From Cupriavidus laharis (GTDB lineage: Bacteria; Pseudomonadota; Gammaproteobacteria; Burkholderiales; Burkholderiaceae): a stretch of DNA of 64,000 nucleotides. Below the pieces are notes generated by a model. The model was given only the letters and a program-made list of their open reading frames with translations. It made no database searches and had not been told where the DNA came from. This document shows, one piece after another, positions 59,967 through 64,000 of the stretch (positions are counted from its first letter, which is position 1; each line of letters begins with the position of its first letter). The position numbers and the translations under genes are program-made. Location: NCBI RefSeq assembly GCF_914271435.1, contig NZ_CAJZAI010000007.1, positions 62,001 through 126,000 of the forward strand, in the 5' to 3' direction.

Positions 59967-60922
59967 CGCAGATCCCCCCACGACCACGGGAATTGAAATA
60001 CCATCGACTCGGTCAAGGTTATCACTTTCATATCCGAATAAAGAATGAGATCGCCACCTTGTTTGCCAAGGGACCCATACAGGTCGTCCATAAAAATTCC
60101 ATTTGGTAACGCCGATCCCAATACATACATCATCACCTTATCAAACGCCTCGGCATCCACCCGGGCGAACTGAAAATTATAGTTTCGGTGGAAACGATGC
60201 ATGTCGAACCCGGATACTTTCCACCCGTTTCTATATCTACCAAGTGCAGAATTGTGTGTACGCAACTGTTGCGCAATAGCGCTTTTCGCTGGCTTGGAAT
60301 ATATATGCTCATTAACGAGGTAATCGAACATGCCTTTAGCACGAGGAAATTGCAGAATCCAATCGAGCTTGAACATAGTCGTATCAATCATGCTGGGCGG
60401 GAAAGGCTGCCCATTCTGATTAATGCCTTCGCGGGCGCCGTCGTCCGTATTTGCGTAATTGAGTTCGCCGGCGAACCACTTGCGCTGTAGCTTTGCAGAC
60501 ATGGGCCAGCCGATGCGATCCATTGCCTGGGGCACCTCCTGCAAGTCAAACGGCGGCACCGCCGGCTTTTGGGCTTTGGGGGCCGGCGCCGCAGGCTTCG
60601 GAGCAGGCGCGGGTTTCGGCGGTGGCGGGCTGTTGAGCCAGTCCTGAAACTTAACAACCGCCTCCGCAATACCTACAATCATCGGCTTTGTCGGTTCCTT
60701 GGGCTTAGGCGGCTCTTTGGGCTTCGGGGGCGGTGGCGGTTGATCGCGCAGCGGCGGCGGCGACTTCTCGTTCAGACGCGGCTCGATGTCGGTCAGCAGC
60801 GTGCACGTCTTCGCGGACGGCTTCCAGTTAGGCCACAGCAAGGCCTTCTCGTAGAACGGCAATAGCTCTTCGGACTCTTTCGACACGCTGGTACTGGCTC
60901 CATAGTTGGTCTGCGCCCCCAA
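59963..60922 (-). CDS. proline-rich protein of unknown function (DUF6402-like), N-terminus uncertain
   Basis: A protein of about 319 residues. The first 50 residues are charged; residues about 54-125 are extremely Pro/Lys/Ala-rich (PPPPPKPKEPPKPKEPTKP and PPPPKPAPAPKPAAPAPK), a flexible linker; the last 190 residues form a globular domain (IGWPMSAKLQRKWFAGELNY, FPPSMIDTTMFKLDWILQFP). The C-terminal domain reminds me of DUF6402 proteins of Burkholderiales, from memory only. The start is a TTG at 60922; the frame stays open a little further up to a TAG, so the true N-terminus may have been cut off. There is no signal peptide. The AT-rich composition and neighbouring IS debris suggest acquisition. 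Confidence 0.6.
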   Translation of the reverse strand: MGAQTNYGASTSVSKESEELLPFYEKALLWPNWKPSAKTCTLLTDIEPRLNEKSPPPLRDQPPPPPKPKEPPKPKEPTKPMIVGIAEAVVKFQDWLNSPPPPKPAPAPKPAAPAPKAQKPAVPPFDLQEVPQAMDRIGWPMSAKLQRKWFAGELNYANTDDGAREGINQNGQPFPPSMIDTTMFKLDWILQFPRAKGMFDYLVNEHIYSKPAKSAIAQQLRTHNSALGRYRNGWKVSGFDMHRFHRNYNFQFARVDAEAFDKVMMYVLGSALPNGIFMDDLYGSLGKQGGDLILYSDMKVITLTESMVFQFPWSWGDLR

Positions 60923-61017
60923 CGGCGCCTGCCCATTTGTGCGCTAAACGCTACGGAATTCAATAAGACCGTTCCGAATTTCCGCTTGGAGATTTTGTTA
61001 TCTGTGTTGCACGTCAC

Positions 61018-61608
61018 TTAGATCGTCGCGCGCCGCTGGCGTACCTCGCCGATGAGCTGGGTCGGGCTCTCATCGAAGCACACCACCGGGTGTTGTGGGT
61101 CCGGGGTTTCGGCATAGAGGTCGAGCACGTCTTCCATGCGTGCAATGTATTCCGCGTCGATCTTGGGAATGCACCACATGTCCTTGCGCCAGGGCTTCAG
61201 ATCGTTCTCGGCCAAGCGCCGGCGTACCGTTTCGCGCGAAAGCGCTTCGTGCCCGGTCAGTTTGACGAGCGTGTCGGCGAGCAATTCCAGCGCGCACGTC
61301 CCGGTGGCGGGTTGGTGCAGGCGGTGGCGATCAGCAGGGCCTCTTCCTTGCCGCTGAGCTTGCGCTGCGCTTCGGGGCGAGCCTGTTCGTTCAGCGCCGC
61401 TTCCAGACCCGTCTTCACGAAGCGGCGCTTGGTGCGGTACACCGTGGATTCGCCAACCGCCACGGTGGCTGCAATGCTCGCGTCATCCTGGCCAGCGTGC
61501 GCTGCAAGCAAGATTTGCGCTCGCTTGAGCTTGCATGCCGCCGCTTAGCATGGCAGCAAGCGCCTCGCGCTCGGATTGGTCGAGTTCGACTCGATAGCGT
61601 AGATTCAT
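61018..61608 (-). pseudogene. broken IS630-family transposase
   Basis: Three consecutive frames carry one transposase: MNLRYRVELDQSEREALAAM from 61608, then LLAAHAGQDDASIAATVAVG with GESTVYRTKRRF (helix-turn-helix), then ALSRETVRRRLAENDLKPWR with DMWCIPKIDAEY and the catalytic-region VVCFDESPTQL. Frameshifts lie near 61537 and 61290. The sequence stops after GEVRQ, so the last half of the DDE domain is gone. The element is dead. Confidence 0.85.
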
Positions 61609-61655
61609 TCGAATGGCCTCCTTCTGGAGGCCTCCTTCGACTGCGGGGATTCCGA

Positions 61656-61970
61656 ATGAGTCAGAAATCGCTTCCATTGTCTGGCGAGCGTTCAGCCTGT
61701 CCGAGTTTCACCGACAAGCAAGGTCAGTATCTCGCCTTCATCTGGGCCTACAGCTTGATAAACGGCCGCTCTCCGGCCGAGCGCGACATGCAGCGCTTCT
61801 TCGCCGTTACGGCTCCTTCCGTCCATCAAATGGTGCTTAATCTCGAACGCAATGGATTGATCCGCCACCAAGCAGGTATTGCTCGCACCATCGAACTGCT
61901 CATTGACCACAACTGCTTGCCTGCCCTACAACCCAGCCAAACTGTCATAACCTCTGTGCAGCGGTACTAG
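61656..61970 (+). CDS. stand-alone LexA-type winged-helix DNA-binding protein
   Basis: A 104-residue protein that matches only the N-terminal DNA-binding domain of LexA: FTDKQGQYLAFIWAYSLING, RSPAERDMQRFFAVTAPSVH and GLIRHQAGIARTIELLI follow the LexA order. There is no Ala-Gly cleavage site and no Ser/Lys protease domain, so it cannot self-cleave. It lies beside a dead IS630 copy. It could be a regulator derived from a mobile element, possibly binding SOS-box-like sites. The ATG at 61656 has only a weak ribosome site. Confidence 0.7.
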   Translation: MSQKSLPLSGERSACPSFTDKQGQYLAFIWAYSLINGRSPAERDMQRFFAVTAPSVHQMVLNLERNGLIRHQAGIARTIELLIDHNCLPALQPSQTVITSVQRY

Positions 61971-61984
61971 CTGATACGGGCTGC

Positions 61985-62023
61985 AAAAGAAAAACCCCAG
62001 AAGCCATTGAGCCACCGGGGTTT
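61985..62023 (-). terminator. icd terminator
   Basis: AAAACCCC (61991-61998) and GGGGTTT (62017-62023) with an inner GCC/GGC-type pairing form a hairpin followed on the minus strand by TTTTTCTTTT. About 32 nt after the icd stop. Confidence 0.8.
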
Positions 62024-62054
62024 GCGCGTCAGGCTGAGACTGACTGATATGCCG

Positions 62055-63305
62055 TCACATATTGTCGATCATCACCTGCCCAAAGCCCGAGCACGACACC
62101 TGCGTCGCGCCTTCCAGCAGACGGGCGAAGTCGTACGTGACCTTCTTCGACAGGATCGACTTTTCCATCGACGCGATGATCAGGTCGGCCGCCTCGGTCC
62201 AGCCCATGTGGCGCAGCATCATTTCGGCCGACAGGATTTCCGAACCCGGGTTCACGTAGTCCTTGCCGGCATACTTCGGCGCCGTGCCATGGGTGGCTTC
62301 GAACATGGCCACCGAGTCGGACATGTTTGCGCCCGGGGCGATGCCGATGCCGCCGACCTGCGCCGCCAGCGCATCGGAAATGTAGTCGCCGTTCAGGTTC
62401 AGGGTGGCGATCACCGAATATTCGGCCGGACGCAGCAGGATCTGCTGCAGGAAGGCGTCGGCAATGGTGTCCTTGATGACGATGTCGCGGCCGGTCTTCG
62501 GGTTCTTGAACTTGCACCACGGGCCGCCGTCGACCAGTTCGGCGCCGAATTCCTTCTGGGCCAGCTCGTAGCCCCAGTCACGGAAGCCGCCTTCCGTGAA
62601 CTTCATGATGTTGCCTTTGTGCACCAGCGTCACCGACGGCTTGTCGTTGTCGATGGCGTACTGGATGGCCTTGCGCACCAGGCGCTCGGTACCCTGCTTT
62701 GATACAGGCTTGATGCCGATGCCCGAGGTTTCCGGGAAGCGGATCTTCTTCACGCCCATTTCGTTCTGCAGGAAGGCGATCAGCTTCCTGGCCTGCGCGC
62801 TTTCGGCTTCCCACTCGATGCCGGCGTAGATGTCTTCGGAGTTCTCGCGGAAGATGACCATGTCGGTCTTCTCCGGCTCGCGCACCGGCGAAGGCACACC
62901 CTTGAAGTAGCGCACCGGACGCAGGCACACATACAGGTCGAGTTGCTGGCGCAGCGCCACATTCAGCGAGCGGATGCCGCCGCCGACCGGGGTAGTCAGC
63001 GGGCCCTTGATCGAGACGACGTACTCCTTGAGCACGTCCAGGGTCTCGTCGGGCAACCATACGTCCGGGCCATAGACCTTGGTGGACTTCTCGCCGGCGT
63101 AGATCTCCATCCATGAGATCTTGCGCTTGCCGCCGTAGGCCTTGGCCACCGCGGCATCCACCACCTTGAGCATCACCGGGGTGATATCCAGGCCCGTACC
63201 ATCGCCTTCAATGTAGGGAATGATCGGATTGTCCGGGACATTCAGCGAAAAATCCTGGTTGACCGTGATCTTCTCGCCGGCCGGAACCTTGATGTGTTGG
63301 TACAT
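62055..63305 (-). CDS. icd: NADP-dependent isocitrate dehydrogenase
   Basis: A 416-residue homodimeric type I enzyme converting isocitrate to 2-oxoglutarate. [17 protein letters not shown] near the N-terminus, [18 protein letters not shown]-type region ([20 protein letters not shown]) and [17 protein letters not shown] are present. Full-length and monocistronic. Confidence 0.96.
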   Translation of the reverse strand: MYQHIKVPAGEKITVNQDFSLNVPDNPIIPYIEGDGTGLDITPVMLKVVDAAVAKAYGGKRKISWMEIYAGEKSTKVYGPDVWLPDETLDVLKEYVVSIKGPLTTPVGGGIRSLNVALRQQLDLYVCLRPVRYFKGVPSPVREPEKTDMVIFRENSEDIYAGIEWEAESAQARKLIAFLQNEMGVKKIRFPETSGIGIKPVSKQGTERLVRKAIQYAIDNDKPSVTLVHKGNIMKFTEGGFRDWGYELAQKEFGAELVDGGPWCKFKNPKTGRDIVIKDTIADAFLQQILLRPAEYSVIATLNLNGDYISDALAAQVGGIGIAPGANMSDSVAMFEATHGTAPKYAGKDYVNPGSEILSAEMMLRHMGWTEAADLIIASMEKSILSKKVTYDFARLLEGATQVSCSGFGQVMIDNM

Positions 63306-63432
63306 GACGTCTCCAGTACGGAACGGTTATGACGGCCGCCCGGTACACGACCCGGCAGCAAAATGAGGGAGGTGGGGCGAAGGCATTGTATCTGGACGCC
63401 GGGGCCCGCTTGCACTGCGCCGCACCATTTCA

Positions 63433-63446
63433 GTCTTATATAAGAC
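63433..63446. promoter_or_regulatory. perfect palindrome upstream of icd, candidate operator
   Basis: GTCTTATATAAGAC is a perfect 14-bp palindrome followed by a further half-site (ACAAGAC, to 63453). It lies 128 bp upstream of icd and 111 bp upstream of the divergent pseudouridine synthase gene, in the shared promoter region. A GntR- or TetR-type regulator would fit the symmetry; none is named. Confidence 0.6.
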
Positions 63447-63557
63447 ACAAGACTAATTTCACATTATGCAGCAATTTTTCGCGATCTGCCATCCCGCCAA
63501 GCCGCGCCGGTCAAGGAAAGCCGGCTGCGGACCGGCGCTGCGGCATACTGCTGCCCC

Positions 63558-64000
63558 ATGACGCTGATTGCACTGAACAAGCCATTTGGCACCATGAGCC
63601 AGTTTTCCGAGCATCCCTCGCGCCCGACCCTGGCCGAGTGGATTGCGACGCCTGGCGTATACCCGGCCGGCCGGCTCGATGCCGACAGCGAGGGCCTGCT
63701 GCTGCTCACCGATGACGGCGGCCTTCAGGCACGGATCGCCGACCCACGCCACAAGCTCGCCAAGACCTATTTCGCGCAGGTCGAGGGCATTCCCGACGAG
63801 GCTGCGCTGGCCCGCTTGCGGCAAGGCGTTGATCTTGGCGATTTCCGTACCCTGCCGGCCAAGGTCCGAGCGGTCGAAGAGCCGCCCTGGCTCTGGCCCC
63901 GGCATCCGCCGGTGCGCTATCGCGCGGCCATCCCGACAAGCTGGCTGGAATTGCAGATCCGCGAAGGCAAGAACCGTCAGGTCCGCCGCATGACCGCCGC
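63558..64000 (+). CDS. rluE: 23S rRNA pseudouridine synthase, RluE type (partial)
   Basis: The first 147 residues of an RsuA/RluE-family pseudouridine synthase, cut by the window end. LIALNKPFGTMSQF opens the catalytic domain, the active-site Asp41 lies in GRLDADSEGLLLLT, and EGKNRQVRRM is the conserved late motif. There is no S4 domain before it, which fits RluE (U2457 of 23S rRNA) better than RsuA or RluB. Confidence 0.85.
   Translation, partial: MTLIALNKPFGTMSQFSEHPSRPTLAEWIATPGVYPAGRLDADSEGLLLLTDDGGLQARIADPRHKLAKTYFAQVEGIPDEAALARLRQGVDLGDFRTLPAKVRAVEEPPWLWPRHPPVRYRAAIPTSWLELQIREGKNRQVRRMTA

Noticed and set aside
61018-61608. Active IS630-family insertion sequence
   Set aside because: Two frameshifts and loss of the second half of the DDE domain; no terminal inverted repeat pair was identified.

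Overview
The window is high-GC, densely coded chromosomal DNA. Its gene content and order point to the beta-proteobacterial family Burkholderiaceae, most likely Cupriavidus or Ralstonia. The clues are the ribF-ileS-lspA-coaBC-dut cluster, livK/livHMGF beside ispH-fkpB, radC-rpmB-rpmG-nadB, and a Bug/TctC-type periplasmic receptor. This is inferred from sequence alone; no search was run. No rRNA gene, tRNA gene or CRISPR array was recognised.

Layout. Positions 1-6.7 kb hold the end of an unknown gene, an M48 lipoprotein protease, then two tandem AspT-type aspartate:alanine exchangers followed by aspartate 4-decarboxylase, which together can form a proton-motive decarboxylation cycle. On the minus strand, 18.0-6.95 kb is a complete histidine-utilisation cluster: an NMT1/THI5-like ABC importer, hutC, then hutH-U-D-I-F-G. 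It carries three HutC-operator-like palindromes, one lying exactly between the -35 and -10 boxes. Positions 18.2-22.2 kb hold an NAD-dependent epimerase-like protein, a 2Fe-2S/FNR reductase, and an ArgD-like aminotransferase behind a promoter, an Arg-rich mini-ORF and an intrinsic terminator, which resembles an attenuator. Positions 22.3-27.4 kb hold the liv branched-chain amino acid importer, with a terminator between livK and livHMGF. Positions 28-35 kb hold ispH-fkpB, radC, rpmB-rpmG, nadB and the convergent nadA-nadC. Positions 35-42.8 kb hold a fatty acid desaturase, an MscS channel, an RsmB-like methyltransferase with purN, and a convergent response regulator and hybrid kinase.

The most striking feature is a complete 2.95-kb group II intron (42965-45915) with an LtrA-type reverse transcriptase/maturase/HNH protein, inserted in the 5' leader of ribF. 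Its 5' end lies 10 nt after a TATAAT box, about where transcription of the ribF-ileS-lspA-coaBC-dut operon should start. Its exon-binding sites can pair with the -10 region and the first leader bases, so the intron appears to recognise a promoter. The ribF reading frame stays open back through intron domains VI and V.

From 53.4 kb on there are a VOC protein with a Bug receptor, clpS-clpA, a cold-shock gene with a long leader, and a second VOC protein. A relatively AT-rich island (about 59.6-62.0 kb) follows, with a proline-rich protein, a small membrane protein, a broken IS630-family transposase and a stand-alone LexA-type DNA-binding protein. The window closes with icd and the start of an RluE-type pseudouridine synthase.
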